Positions 1 through 11,796 of a stretch of 64,000 bases of DNA are shown piece by piece (position 1 is the first letter of the stretch; each line of letters opens with the position of its first letter). Under the pieces are notes generated by a model. The model saw only the letters and a list, made by a program, of their open reading frames with translations, was not told where the DNA came from and made no database searches. A program made the position numbers and the translations under genes. The stretch comes from Ariolimax columbianus. Lineage: Eukaryota; Mollusca; Gastropoda; Stylommatophora; Arionidae. The stretch lies in the NCBI GenBank assembly GCA_036924085.1, contig JAVGWX010000025.1, positions 25,426,488 through 25,490,487 of the forward strand, given 5' to 3'.

Positions 1-475
1 TGGTTGACTGTTTTAAATATCTGGGTTCGATTCTCAGTGATGAAGGATCAACATGTGAGGTGTTGGCCAGAATAGCACAGACAATAGCAGCGCTTGCACG
101 GCTTAACAAAATCTGGCAAGATATGCACGAAAATCAGATTAATGCGTACACTAGTCTTGTCAATATTTCTCTATGATTGTGAGACATGGACAGTTACAGC
201 TGACCTTCAGCGAAGGATACAGGCCATGGAGATGAGATGTTTCCGAAGACTTTTAAACGTCACGTACAGAGATCGAGTTACAAATGAGGAAATACGAGAT
301 AGAATTACAACAGCAAAGAAGGAAACTCGCTTGGCACGATCACATATCGAGATCAAATGGTCTTGCAAATATGATTCTGCACGGAAAGGTGCAAGGCAAA
401 CGACGAAGTGATGTTGTGAGGATGTCTTCATGTGAGCCCCAACGACCTCATTGGTTACATGATGACCTGACCTGA
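1..475 (+). pseudogene. RTE-like LINE, C-terminal end of reverse transcriptase ORF
   Basis: Translation shows the usual post-RT segment of RTE-like LINEs: a FKYLGS motif at the left edge, then FLYDCETWT, AMEMRCFRRLL, RDRVTNEEIRDRI and a terminal PQRP motif. The reading frame changes near base 100 and again near 300, so it is dead. The 5' part lies outside the window. Related fragments are at 31775-31970 (+) and 13685-15040 (-). Confidence 0.8.
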
Positions 476-779
476 CCTAAACACGATGCTGGCAGAAATC
501 TGACACACGCACATACCACATAGTTGAGCTGTTCACATGGACATGATGCACCAGTCATATTTATGTTAGTCGTGTGAGGTGTAGCTAGAATACGCAGATA
601 AACAAGACAACGCACACTTATTTTGTACACAGCAAGTCAAGTACAATACATAATTACTCTTTAAAAATAACAGTACACAGAAACAGCTACAAGAGTGAAT
701 AGTCGTTTGTCTAAAGTTAGTTTTTGGCACAATAGAAAGTAGGCATTGATCAATAACCGACGGGTGACACAGCGCTCTA

Positions 780-972
780 ATTGTGTTTGCGTGTGTGTGA
801 GTATGTGGGAGTGTGTGTATGTTTGTGTGTGTGTGTGTGTCTGTGTGAGTGTGTGTATGTGTGTGTATGTGTGAGTGTGTGTATGTGTGAGTGTGTATAT
901 TTGTGTGTGTGTGTATATGTGTGAGTGTGTATATGTGTGAGTGTGTGTGTGTATGTGTCTGAGTGTGTGTCC
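780..972. repeat. GT-rich microsatellite
   Basis: Imperfect (GT)n with interspersed GA and TA steps forming a loose 12-16 bp pattern. The open frames across it are low-complexity artefacts. Confidence 0.9.
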
Positions 973-1039
973 AATAAGGGGGAGACGACGTTTGTTATAA
1001 TTAATTAGTTCGACATCAAACGAGGTTCGAGCGGAGTGG

Positions 1040-1190
1040 AGGCATGGGAGAACGGAGCAGGAGAGTGTACAACCAGCGAGCTACAGGGACCATCAGCATC
1101 CAGACCCTGCGCCATTTCCTGAGAAAGACTGAGCACCTATGAGTATGCCCGGAGTGCAGTGACGTGGATTCTTAGAAACAGAACAGAACA
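1040..1190. repeat. Dispersed repeat (second copy at 40470-40615)
   Basis: About 150 bp, running from a GGAGAGTGTACA-like start to GATTCTTAGAAACA, recurs in the same orientation at 40470-40615 with moderate divergence. No coding capacity is seen and the family is not recognised. Confidence 0.6.
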
Positions 1191-1199
1191 GTTATTTTG

Positions 1200-2450
1200 C
1201 CGTTATGAGTCGAGAAAAGCTTAAGTGCGTACTGTTGGTCACTGTGACTCGGTGTCGTTGCGTTGTGCAGTCACTCTAATGGCATCTATCCACCTGCTTC
1301 GCGGTCGTCCTCTTACCAGGTAGCCAGTTCTACCGGCGTTGTAAAAAAGTAAAGTAAAGTAAAGTAACCCATAGTATTACTGCCAGAGGGGTGTGAGATG
1401 TTAGCGATCTTACATTTCAAAGGCTCGGCTATATGAGGGCGGTAGCCATCTCCACTCCCTTGCCGCTTTTACTTCCCGGACTGAACCGGTACCCATTTAA
1501 GGCTGGGTCGACCCGAGAGCCGTTGCGGTCTGAAAAAACATTTCCACCTGGAATGAACCCAGTACCACTCAGATGCGAAGCTAGAGCGATAACCACTGCG
1601 CTACGCGGCTACGTGGCGTTGAAAGCCATCTATGAAAGTAGATGCAGGTGAATTCCCATGAGATGACCGAACCAGCGTACTTTGTGTCTAGAAATGTACT
1701 CTGCACAAGACGTAGTGCCGACCATACTTCAAATGTCTTCGTTTCACATTCTGTCTTTCATGATAACACCGATTACCTTCCTCAAATCCTTCATTCCACA
1801 CGTCGAAATTCTGCTCTCACGCTCTTTGGTCTTGGACAGAGGACATGTTTGACACTGGTAACACAGAGTCCGCATAACTATACTATTTATCAGATGTTAC
1901 ATAGTTGTCAAACTACAGCTCGGTTCTCTGAGCAGCGGTGACAGCTGTTACGTCACACCAGATGTTTCCTGACACCTAGTCTCGATTTCTCTTTCTGTCC
2001 AAACAAAAATAAAAATAAATGCTGTCCGAATACTTGAACTCATAGGTCTGTTGAATAGCAATATCATTTACATTTATGTTGAGTAGACAAGGTGCTACTA
2101 TGATACTCATAGTTTCTGTTTTCGTTTCGTTAATTCGCATATTGTATTTGGCACAGGTAGTCAGTCACAAGCGGTTTCATGCGATTTTTCAGTCTATTGT
2201 CATCGTCGAACTCTGATCATCTGCAAAACACAATTCGTGTACTGAGTTCGGCTCTACTTCTGATGTCTCAATTTGACTTGTTTCTGTAGGGATTGTGTCC
2301 ATGTAGATGTTGAAAAGCAAAGGAGAAAGCACACACACCTGTCTCGCGGCGGTAATCATTTCCAAAGCATCTGTGACACCATCCGTTTGTTCTTACGATA
2401 CTCATACTTTGTAGAAGCATTGATGTTGACATTGGCTTGTAACGGACAGT
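1200..2450 (-). pseudogene. LINE fragment, family J (RT C-terminus and 3' end)
   Basis: On the minus strand this matches the better-preserved copy at 41600-44090 base by base over long stretches, including the segments for the primed-RT core, the region around the FADD box and the C-terminal domain. It has many frameshifts. Its 3' untranslated part is split by a SINE at 1342-1614. Confidence 0.7.
1342..1614 (-). mobile_element. tRNA-derived SINE with pentanucleotide tail and 7-bp target-site duplication
   Basis: Read on the minus strand, the head has an A-box-like TAGCGCAGTGG and a B-box-like GGGTTCATTCC. The 3' end is an (ACTTT)n tail, seen on the plus strand as AAAGT repeats at 1347-1366. 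GGCGTTG flanks both sides (1335-1341 and 1615-1621). The related LINE at about 41750 gives the empty site. Confidence 0.8.
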
Positions 2451-2464
2451 TTATATGAACATTA

Positions 2465-3040
2465 ATTTGTAGCTTAACCCTCTTGTCCTTGTTGGTGGCT
2501 GTACTTTGAACAATTTATTATAGTCTAATTTATCCTTTCCGTTGATTATTTTATAAACATTCTCACATCCAATCCTTTCCAAACACTGTAGACCCGTTTT
2601 TCTGAGTCTTTTCTCGGAAACTATCACTCCAGAATCTCACTATCAGTTTTGTAGCTCTTCTTTGTATCCTTTCCATCTTGTGTATATCCTTTCTACGATA
2701 CACAGTATTCCATTCTAGGTGTAACCAATGTTTTATACAATTTGACTATTACTTCCTAGTTTAACATTTCTTTGTATCATATGTAGTATTGTTGTCCTTG
2801 ATGAAGGAAGCCTTATAGGTCGTAACGTAGGTTTTGTTTGTGTTCTCGTCTCGGTCCGGTATCTGACCATACTAATTTAGAATTTTTGATGAAACTCAAC
2901 CTTAATCAACTTTTACAAATCTTTGTTCATGTTTTTTTCCCTTTGTATCATGCGGAACATTGCGTCTTTTTCACTGCTACCTGGACTTGCTCACTCACCT
3001 TACCTGCATGATCTAATATAACCTCTATATCCCTTTCCTT
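2465..3040 (-). pseudogene. CR1-like LINE fragment, antisense, lacking its 3' tail
   Basis: The minus strand matches the C-terminal half of the CR1-like RT ORF found at 20465-22690. It is interrupted around 2790-2930 by unrelated sequence. There is no hairpin or tail at the left end. Confidence 0.7.
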
Positions 3041-3124
3041 TTCTTTTTTTTTGTTTTTATCCCTTTGCGGTCACTCACTTACGTTGTCTACCTGCAGAAC
3101 ATTGTTGTGTGTGTGCATAGCATT

Positions 3125-3610
3125 TACTAAATAGGAAACTTGAGATGTTGTATGTTAATTGTATGTGAGATGTTGTATGTTATTTGTTTGTGAGATGTTG
3201 TATGTTATTTGTCTGTGAGATGTTGTATGTTATTTGTCTGTGAGATGTTGCATGTTATTTCGCTGTGAGATGTTGTATGTTATTTGTCTGTGAAATGCTG
3301 TATGTTATTTGTCTGTGAGATGCTATATGTTATTTGTCTGTGAGATGCTGTATGTTATTTGTCTGTGAGATATTGTATGTTTTTTTGTCTGTGAGATATT
3401 ATATGTTATTTGTCTGTGAGATGTTGTATGCTATTTGTCTGTGAGATATTATATGTTTTTTGTCTGTGAGATGTTGTATGTGATTTGTCTGTGAGTTATT
3501 GTATTTTATTTGTCTGTGACATGTTGTATGTGATTTGTCTGTGAGTTATTGCATTTTATTTGTCTGTGAGATGTTATATGTCATTTGTCTGTAAGTTATT
3601 AAGGTTTTTA
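3125..3610. repeat. Minisatellite, about 25-bp unit, roughly 19 copies
   Basis: Unit built on GAGATGTTGTATGTTATTT plus GTCTGT. Drift is considerable toward the right end. It lies directly against the CR1-like fragment on its left. Confidence 0.9.
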
Positions 3611-3689
3611 TGTTTGTGAGATGTTGAATGCAACAGGTTGATTTAGCTTCAACCGCACTAAAGCCATATTCTAGCATCTAGGCCATGGC

Positions 3690-3972
3690 TCACACCATCA
3701 ATACTATTTTTATCTCACAAATGGTTTACGTATGCGAGATTCGAAGTCTATGTAAATCTGATGCAGAGATACTACATTCTACCAACGGAGCAATGGGGTC
3801 CACATACAAAATGCCAACATCCGCCAACAAACAGAGTTTTAGAATGTCGTCGACTCTGCATCAGTACCAAAGTATAGATGGGCCGGCCAAGTGGTCTCAT
3901 AGATGAACAAGGAGGTTGTCTTTCTGGTGACCTTACTACAACAATAACCCGTACAGCTACCCGTGAGATGGG
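3690..3972 (+). pseudogene. LINE ORF C-terminal fragment preceding a 78-bp array
   Basis: A frame with LECRRLCISTKV followed by RWAGQVV-like codons resembles the RWAGHVVRM block near the end of RTE/jockey-type ORFs. It is broken by stops and frameshifts and runs straight into the array at 3973. Assignment rests on this motif only. Confidence 0.5.
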
Positions 3973-4497
3973 ATGGAGAGATGGTACTCCAGGACAACAG
4001 ACAGACACAGAGTCAAGCAGCTTTTGGCTACAGTTACACGTACAGCTGCCATGGAGAGATGGTACTCCAGGACAACAGACAGACACAGAGTCAAGCAGCT
4101 TTTGGCTACAGTTACACGTACAGCTGCCATGGAGAGATGGTACTCCAGGGCAACAGACAGACACAGAGTCAAGCAGCTTTTGGCTACAGTTACACGTACA
4201 GCTGCCATGGAGAGATGGTACTCCAGGACAACAGACAGACACAGAGTCAAGCAGCTTTTGGCTACAGTTACACGTACAGCTGCCATGGAGAGATGGTACT
4301 CCAGGACAACAGACAGACACAGAGTCAAGCAGCTTTTGGCTACAGTTACACGTACAGCTGCCATGGAGAGATGGTACTCCAGGGCAACAGACAGACACAG
4401 AGTCAAGCAGCTTTTGGCTACAGTTACACGTACAGCTGCCATGGAGAGATGGTACTCCAGGACAACAGACAGACACTGATTCAAGCAGCTTTTGGCA
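3973..4497. repeat. 78-bp minisatellite, 7 copies
   Basis: Unit starts (ATGGAGAGATGG) fall at 3973, 4051, 4129, 4207, 4285, 4363 and 4441, exactly 78 bp apart, and copies are nearly identical. Because 78 is a multiple of 3 and the unit lacks stops in several frames, long frames open on both strands. These are not genes. Confidence 0.95.
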
Positions 4498-4589
4498 ACC
4501 TGACATCAGATACCCTAATTGAATACCAGGATGCATGTATTCAGGTAAGTAAGTGAAACCGGATGTTTTGGGCTGAAACTGACGTAGAT

Positions 4590-5085
4590 ATCAACTTAAC
4601 TCAACACATTTATACTGTTTTAGAAGACTCAGTAAAGTCTGTATACAACCAATTTTATTCACATTCCTTTGTTCCTTGTTCCAATTCAACTTAGCTTAAC
4701 ACCTTTATACTGTTTTAGAAGACTCGGCAGAGTCTGTATACAACCAGTTTTATTTACATTTCGTTGCTCTAAAAGCTATGCACAGCGATTGTATTTGTAA
4801 ATGCATTAATTGTCTCTGCCTCCACTACTTCCTGTGGCAATGCATTCCAAGCATTCATCCCTCTCTGACTAAACAAATATTTTCTAATATCCAGTCTGGA
4901 CCTTTCTTCAGTTAATTTGTAGCTATGCACCCTTGTTCTAAATAAAACGTGTTATAGTCTAATCAATGCTTTCCTGTGATCATCTTATAAACCTGTATTA
5001 AGTCATCTCAAATTCTTCTCTTTTCTAGACACTAAAGGCTGGTTCTTCTTTCCTCATCTCTGTAATATAGCATCCTCGCTATAAA
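4590..5085 (-). mobile_element. Two tandem/nested CR1-like LINE 3' ends
   Basis: Antisense copies of the 3' hairpin and tail sit at about 4592-4665 and 4690-4760, the second followed by antisense 3' ORF sequence to about 5085. Two hairpins only 95 bp apart mean one 5'-truncated copy landed in or beside another. Confidence 0.75.
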
Positions 5086-5159
5086 CTTCAACACAATGTC
5101 ACAACATCCTTTTCAGGACGACACCAAAGAAGAAGTTTAATTGTAGTGGATGTGGGGGC

Positions 5160-8130
5160 ATGCCATTTAGATTACTATTCAAGTGGCCTCTTCATTTAAA
5201 CCTTGTATACAATTCTATCTCACCGAACCTCTTCTCATCATGTCTGGAGTCAGTCATTAATCGATGCAACTGGGGCAACTTTGGCATTCTTATTGACGGT
5301 AGACGCCTCAATCACCTTCAATTTGCTGATGACATAGTGCTCATTCCAGAAGCCAACCAAATGATGCAGCTACTCAATTGAAAGGGCAAGAAAGCGGGTC
5401 TGGAGATGAATGTCTCAAAGATCAAAGTGTTACGTAATCGCTTCACCACTTGTGCTCCAGCCTTCCTTGGCCATGTACGATTAGAGGATGTGATCCAGCC
5501 TTCCTTGGCCAGGTACGATTAGAGGATGTGATCTAGCCTTCCTTGGCCAGGTACGATTAGAGGATGTGATCCAGCCTTTGTGGGGTACGATTAGTGGATG
5601 TGATCCAGCCTTTGTGGGGTACGATTAGAGGATGTGATCCAGCCTTCCTTGGTGGGGTACGATTAGAGGATGTGATCCAGCCTTCCTTGGCCAGGTACAA
5701 TTCGAGGATGTGATCTAGCCTTCCTTGGCCAGGTACGATTAGAGGATGTGATCCAGCCTTTGTGGGGTACGATTAGTGGATGTGATCCATCCTTTGTGGG
5801 GTACGATTAGAGGATGTGATCCAGCCTTCCTTGGTGGGGTACGATTAGAGGATGTGATCCAGCCTTCCTTGGCCAGGTACAATTAGAGGATGTGATCCAG
5901 TCTTGGTGAGGTACGATTAGAGGATATGATCCAGCCTTCCTTGGTGGGGTACGATTAGAGGATGTGCTCCAGCCTTCCTTGGTGAGGTACGATTAGAGGA
6001 TGTGCTCCAGCCTTCCTTGGTGGGGTACGATTAGAGGATGTGAACCAGCCTTTCTTGGTGAGGTACGATTAGAGGATGTGATCCAGCCTTCCTTGGCCAG
6101 GTACGATTAGAGGATGTGATCCAGCCTTCCTTGGCCAGGTACGATTAGAGGATGTGATCCAGCCTTCCTTGGCCAGGTATGATTAGAGGATGTGATCCAG
6201 CCTTCCTTGGCGAGGTACGATTAGAGGATGTGATCCAGCCTTCCTTGGCCAGGTACGATTAGAGGATGTGATCCAGCCTTCCTTAGCCAGGTACGATTAG
6301 AGGATGTGATCCAGCCTTCCTTGGTGGGGTACGATTAGAGGATGAGATCCAGCCTTCCTTGGCCAGGTACGATTAGAGGATGTGATCCAGCCTTCCTTGG
6401 CCAGGTACGATTAGAGGATGTGATCCAGCCTTCCTTGGCCAGGTACGATTAGAGGATGTGATCCAGCCTTCCTTGGCCAGGTATGATTAGAGGATGTGAT
6501 CCAGCCTTCCTTGATGAGGTACGATTAGAGGATGTGATCCAGCCTTCCTTGGTGAGGTACGATTAGAGGATGTGATCCAGTCTTCCTTGGCCAGGTACGA
6601 TTAGAGGATGTGATCCAGCCTTCCTTGGCCAGGTACGATTAGAGGATATGATCCAGCCTTCCTTGGTGGGGTACGATTAGAGGATGTGCTCCAGCCTTCC
6701 TTGGTGAGGTACGATTAGAGGATGTGAACCAGCCTTTCTTGGTGAGGTACGATTAGAGGATGTGATCCAGCCTTCCTTGGCCAGGTACGATTAGAGGATG
6801 TGATCCAGCCTTCCTTGGCCAGGTACGATTAGAGGATGTGATCCAGCCTTCCTTGGCCAGGTACGATTAGAGGATGTGATCCAGCCTTCCTTGGCCAGGT
6901 ACAATTAGAGGATGTGATCCAGCCTTCCTTGGCCAGGTATGATTAGAGGATGTGATCCAGCCTTCCTTGGCGAGGTACGATTAGAGGATGTGATCCAGCC
7001 TTCCTTGGCCAGGTACGATTAGAGGATGTGATCCAGCCTTCTTTGGCCAGGTACGATTAGAGGATGTGATCCAGCCTTCCTTGGTGGGGTACGATTAGAG
7101 GATGTGATCCAGCCTTCCTTGGCCAGGTACGATTAGAGGATGTGATCCAGCCTTCCTTGGCCAGGTACGATTAGAGGATGTGATCCAGCCTTCCTTGGCC
7201 AGGTACGATTAGAGGATGTGATCCAGCCTTCCTTGGCCAGGTATGATTAGAGGATGTGATCCAGGCTTCCTTGATGAGGTACGATTAGAGGATGTGATCC
7301 AGCCTTCCTTGGTGAGGTACGATTAGAGGATGTGATCCAGTCTTCCTTGGCCAGGTACGATTAGAGGATGTGATCCAGCCTTCCTTGGCCAGGTACGATT
7401 AGAGGATGTGATCCAGCCTTCCTTGGTGGGGTACGATTAGAGGATGTGATCCAGTCTTGGCCAGGTACGATTAGAGGATGTGATCCAGCCTTCCTTGGTG
7501 GGGTACGATTAGAGGATGTCAACGATTACATTTCTCTTGGGCATCATCTCAATATGGAGATAATAAGCTGGAACCTGAACTGACAAGATGTGCCGCATGG
7601 GTTGGGCAGCCTTCTCGTCTATTAACACGGACCTGGATGGTTGTTGTGACCAAATCCTACAAGCTTCCCTATTCAATTCCACTGTACTCCCTGCGAAGTG
7701 CTACGGTGCTGAGACGTGGACACTAACAAAATCACTAGAGGAAAATTGAGAGTGACCCAGGTCTTCTTTGAGAGACATTTGGTCTGAATCACCCTCCGGA
7801 ACCAACGTCTGCAAGTTCTCCACAATTCTGACATAGAACGATTGTCCCAGGTGAAGGATGCGGTACTCCATGCAGACAAGATAAAACATAGATGGGCAGG
7901 TCACATGTTGCGACGAAACGATGGTCGACTGAGCACATCGACAGCAATCTGCTACCCCCGAGGTAAGAAAAGACCACAGGGAAGACCTCCAACGCGCTTT
8001 ACGCTGCAACATCTGAGATGCATCTAGAAAAGCACTTACCGCGCACTGGACTTCCGTGGCCCAAGACAGGATCCGCTGGAGAACCTCAGCTACACTGATT
8101 AACGGAACATCAAGATCAAGATACTTGTTA
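5160..8130 (+). pseudogene. RTE-like LINE RT ORF split by a 2-kb minisatellite
   Basis: The left part (5160-5450) gives the RT core with GRRLNHLQFADDIVL (catalytic FADD box) and then a VLRNRFTTCAPAFLG-like stretch. The right part (7510-8130) resumes with NDYISLGHHLNM and later KHRWAGHMLRR and RPQGRPPTRF. The two halves are consecutive in other RTE-like elements, so the 38-bp array between them lies inside one ORF. Several stops and frameshifts make it inactive. Confidence 0.8.
5453..7510. repeat. 38-bp minisatellite, about 54 copies, with higher-order duplication
   Basis: The unit comprises CCAGCCTTCCTTGG, a GGTACGATTAGAGG core and ATGTGAT. Variant units (TGGGG, TGAGG or CCAGG linkers; a TTGATGAGG variant at 6511 and 7271) recur in the same order about 0.7 kb apart, so blocks of about 20 units were duplicated. 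The first unit is continuous with the LINE codons at 5450. Confidence 0.95.
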
Positions 8131-8360
8131 TTCATTTCGCAGATACTCCAAAGTGTTTCATTATTTTCTATATCAGGATAGGAGTTGATCAGATGCCTTT
8201 ACAAAGTCTACAAAGTTCATATTTAGAGGGAAATGCTAACATAAATCGAATTTGAAGACCAGCTAAGCTTTTTGACACAGGAGTCACATCAAGGGTTTTC
8301 CATATGATTTCACATACGAGGTTAGATCCTCTCCTTCCAGCACATATATATTACTAGTCC

Positions 8361-8426
8361 TACAGTGACTTTACAGGTGACTTTACAGGTGACTTTACAG
8401 GTGACTTTACAGGTGACTTTACAGGT
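8361..8426. repeat. 12-bp tandem repeat, about 5 copies
   Basis: CAGGTGACTTTA-type units are perfectly repeated. Confidence 0.9.
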
Positions 8427-8500
8427 TATGTTGTTCAATGTGTAAATTAGTTGACGTCACATATACATGTTTGTAATCTGTTGGTTAGTTAATTTTCTTT

Positions 8501-8945
8501 CTACGAGACATGTTCAAATGAAACCGGACCAAACTGCAACAGTAAACAGTACATCCCAACTGTCAAGTTGGCAAAATTTCATTATCCTCTGACTCACAGT
8601 TTCCTTAGCTGACCATTGAAAACATTGCGTGTGTGTGACATGGAATCTGTCCAGAACGCTGATTCGGCTTCTAACAGCTGAAGGATGTCAACCAGTTGAC
8701 ATTCATCACAGAATGCAGGCAGTGTATGGTGACAAAAGTGTGTCGAAGACAACAGTGAAGAACTGGACAACGATGTTTAAAGAAGAACGTGAGTTAACGA
8801 AAGATCTTCCGAGACCAGGTCAGGCGCATATTGTTGCGCTAACTCATGTCCTTCCAGAGATTTTCGGCATTTTGTTTTCTTTTCGGATGTACCATACCTT
8901 GCAGCCATACATCAGAGACGGAATAGCAATGCTATTAAGGATGTG
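8501..8945 (+). pseudogene. Mariner-like transposase N-terminal HTH fragment
   Basis: The left terminal sequence CTACGAGACATGTTCAAATG starts at about 8501. The frame at 8629-8946 reads a mariner-type HTH (LIRLLTAEGCQPVDIHHRM, then SVSKTTVKNWTTMFKE) followed by a RPGQAHIV linker, then leaves the family. The DDE/D catalytic domain is absent. No matching right terminus is seen. Confidence 0.75.
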
Positions 8946-9158
8946 AGCTCTTGCCTTGTCTTATCTGTGGAAGAATGGGTTTGCTACAATTAGAGCTGAA
9001 CTATCCTGCTGTTATCCCACGTGGAATCTCTCGATTTCTTTTTTAGAGAGCTTGTAATTTCTTGGCCCAGGCAAATGTTCAAATTTATATTTTCTAAAAG
9101 GATCATTTCATATCCGCAGTACCCCACTTGGGCAATAAGAGTTCAGTAATATATAAAT

Positions 9159-9498
9159 GAGGGATCAAGATGCTGAGCAGCGCATAAACTGCAGCAGTCA
9201 GTGACCCATAGCTAACTGCTAGCGTCAGGGTCAGCAAACCAGAGCTGCCAAGACCCTTCTACACCTCCAGGCGGTGATCCTGGATAACAGGCTGTAACGG
9301 GGCAGACTGGCTAAGTAGAAGGGATCGAAGAGGGAGTGCAACCCGGTACTCAAAAATGCTTGCTGAAGTCGGATGTGTTGGACCTAAAGTTGTAAATATC
9401 GCAGTCAAGCTGTAAACCACGACACAATGCATGCCGTTCTCTGGACTACATTCCGCTTGGTAACGGGAGATTGAGAGCAAACAAAGAAGAAGAAGAAG
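9159..9498 (+). mobile_element. SINE family B, GAA-tailed, with 10-bp target-site duplication
   Basis: Element of about 340 bp beginning near GATCAAGATGCTGAGCAGC and ending in a (GAA)n tail. ATATATAAAT is duplicated at 9149-9158 and 9499-9508. Other copies: 24260-24598 (-), 34907-35262 (+), 63760-64000 (+). Confidence 0.85.
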
Positions 9499-9620
9499 AT
9501 ATATAAATAATGTTTTAAATGTTGTGACCTATGCTTATTGTTCTTTGCAGATATAACATTGTCATTTATGCTCTGGTGTGGAAAAAAAACATAAATGTTC
9601 CGACATTGCACCATCCTAAT

Positions 9621-9979
9621 CTACGAGGCGTGTTCAAATGAAACTTCTTTAAACATCGTTGGCCAGTTCTTCACTGTGGTCGTTGACATACTTTTGTCCC
9701 CATACACTACTTACATTTAATGATGAATATCAACTGGTCGACATCCTTCAACTATTAGAAACCGAATCACTGCTTCCTGATCAACTCTGGACGGATTCCG
9801 TATCACAACAGCCGTGTTTTCAACGGTCTGCTGAGAAAACTGTGAGTCTAAAGATAATGAAATTTTGCAAACTTAACAGTTGGTATGTGATGTTTATACC
9901 AGAAGTGACGTAATCATGCGCATCATACATATGTTGACTTGGTGCAGTTAAATCCTGTTTCATTTGAACACTCCTCGTA
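9621..9979 (-). mobile_element. Short mariner-derived element with both terminal inverted repeats
   Basis: CTACGAGGCGTGTTCAAATG at 9621 is inverted as CATTTGAACACTCCTCGTA ending at 9979. Between them the minus strand encodes only the mariner HTH (SVSKTTVKNW equivalent, degraded), starting right after one terminus. It is an internally deleted, MITE-like derivative about 360 bp long. Confidence 0.75.
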
Positions 9980-9999
9980 CTGCAAAGTTCACCCATATT

Positions 10000-11780
10000 T
10001 CAAAACACAATCTAAAGCATCCAAACTCCTAAGTAATACAAAATTCAGACAAGGTTAGAATAATCTGTGTTTATTCAATCCGCAATAAAGCTGTCTAAAT
10101 AGCTTGGCCTCATCTAAATACAGATGTTGACTGACTTCATAAATGACAAATGTTAAAACATATCTAGTACTGCAGCGTCATAACTAAACAATTACTAGAG
10201 ATGAATGAACATGAATCTCATTTCTTCTCAGTGAATCTTTCCAGTTGACGCAACGAGCATTAGTCACATAATGTGATTTACAATTATCAAATTCAGACAC
10301 TCAACATTGAGAAAATACAACAGCAAGATAAATTTGACAAAGGAAACAATCCCCTATTTATGTACAAGGTGTGACAACATTGAGTAATGATAAACTTCAG
10401 CTGCAAACGCTGAGTAACAAAAAATATATCTGATATACAGTTTCTGGTACAATAAGATATACATTATAATCGTTCTAAGACTTAGTAAATCACTTTTATA
10501 CTGTTTTATGCAAGTATGTTTATTTCTGAAAAATGTAATTGTTGGCTTTCATACATTTATTTAGATATACACAATAGTGCGTTCAGAAATACGTGCCGAT
10601 CTTTAAAATAATATATCTAAGCAATTATGGAATAAATTGATGAAAACATATTTTTAGTTGTTATAAGATTACTTATTAAGTCACATTTTAGTTCATTCAT
10701 TTGAAGCAATTAGTATGCATTTTAGTTTATTTTGGGCATATAAAAAATGCATTTTTGTTGTTGCTTAGATGTTTGCCTCACTAGTTTCTACTGGCGGGGG
10801 CGCGCCCATTCCACCCAAGACTGTAGTCTATTGGGCGATATCAGGACGCATAAACCAGTGCTTGGATGCATGTGTGCGTCTGTATGTACTTATGCTAGGT
10901 TTGTGCGCCTTCAGAAGCCAGCCCAACCAAAGTGCAATGGAAGGGCCTCACCCTGAAGGCCCGTGTGAAGGTTGTGCAAGAGTGTGACTGTTGGACAGAG
11001 TGAAATGAAACAGAGTGAGGTGAGGAAGAGAAGAGTTGCCCCCCAGCTGAAAAAATGCATGTCTTTGCTGGATAGTATTTAAAGAGTTCTACAGTAACCC
11101 ATAATGATGGAACATGCTCATGTTTTTGTAGGAAAATTGTAAATGTTCCCTACTATTGCACTGAAAAGTATTGAGATACACAACAAATTTAGGGTACGAC
11201 TTTGTTTTCATAATTTTTGTACATTTTTAAAGGTATAAACAGAGTGCCTTTATTATTTGAATGGTGTTGAAAGTTAAATTTGTTACAGTAAAAAATATAG
11301 CAATAAAGTTACATAGATATTTCTCATGTAAAGCTAAATGTAGAAGTCTTTATGATCGTTTTTAAAACCCAGAGAAAAGAGCAAATGCATGTCCTGAATA
11401 TTAGTGACAGTTCTGTTTAACACTTGAGCATCTTTCTGCAAATACTACCAGAGACCAAGAGGGAAAAGATCAAGTTCATAGCATTAACAAATAGTCTATT
11501 AAATGAGAAATTTATAGTTGGATTCTAAAAATAGATTGATGCTAAAGAAATTGAAAATTTCACAGAGGAAGAACAATGACACTAATATATCTAAACCAAC
11601 ATTATGGAAAACTGTAATGGTGCCAGTTCTACAAGCACACTGGTGGTAGAAATATCATTTGTGAAAAGCCTTATCTAGTAGCTTTTAAAAAGTAAATATT
11701 TACTGGAAATTAGAAATATTCACAAAGAAAATTTAAGGATGATTATATAGATGAAGCATGTCTGTATCCTAGACCAAGAC
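10000..11780. other. AT-rich intergenic DNA, no recognised gene
   Basis: Nothing assignable on either strand. A GC-rich island at 10790-11000 has two overlapping frames of about 70 residues that I do not recognise. The rest is AT-rich with short homopolymers. Confidence 0.5.
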
Positions 11781-11796
11781 CAAAGTTTAGAGCCCC

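Noticed and set aside
3772..4536. Frames of 168-254 residues on both strands, including a Cys-rich one
   Set aside because: They come from the seven 78-bp repeats. The cysteine-rich look is coincidence of frame; no signal peptide or gene structure.
5453..7510. CRISPR-like array
   Set aside because: Head-to-tail repeats with no unique spacers, eukaryotic context and no associated genes. The same applies to the other arrays.
10747..10987. Two overlapping frames in a GC-rich island as an exon
   Set aside because: No family resemblance and no convincing splice sites; left as unassigned intergenic DNA.
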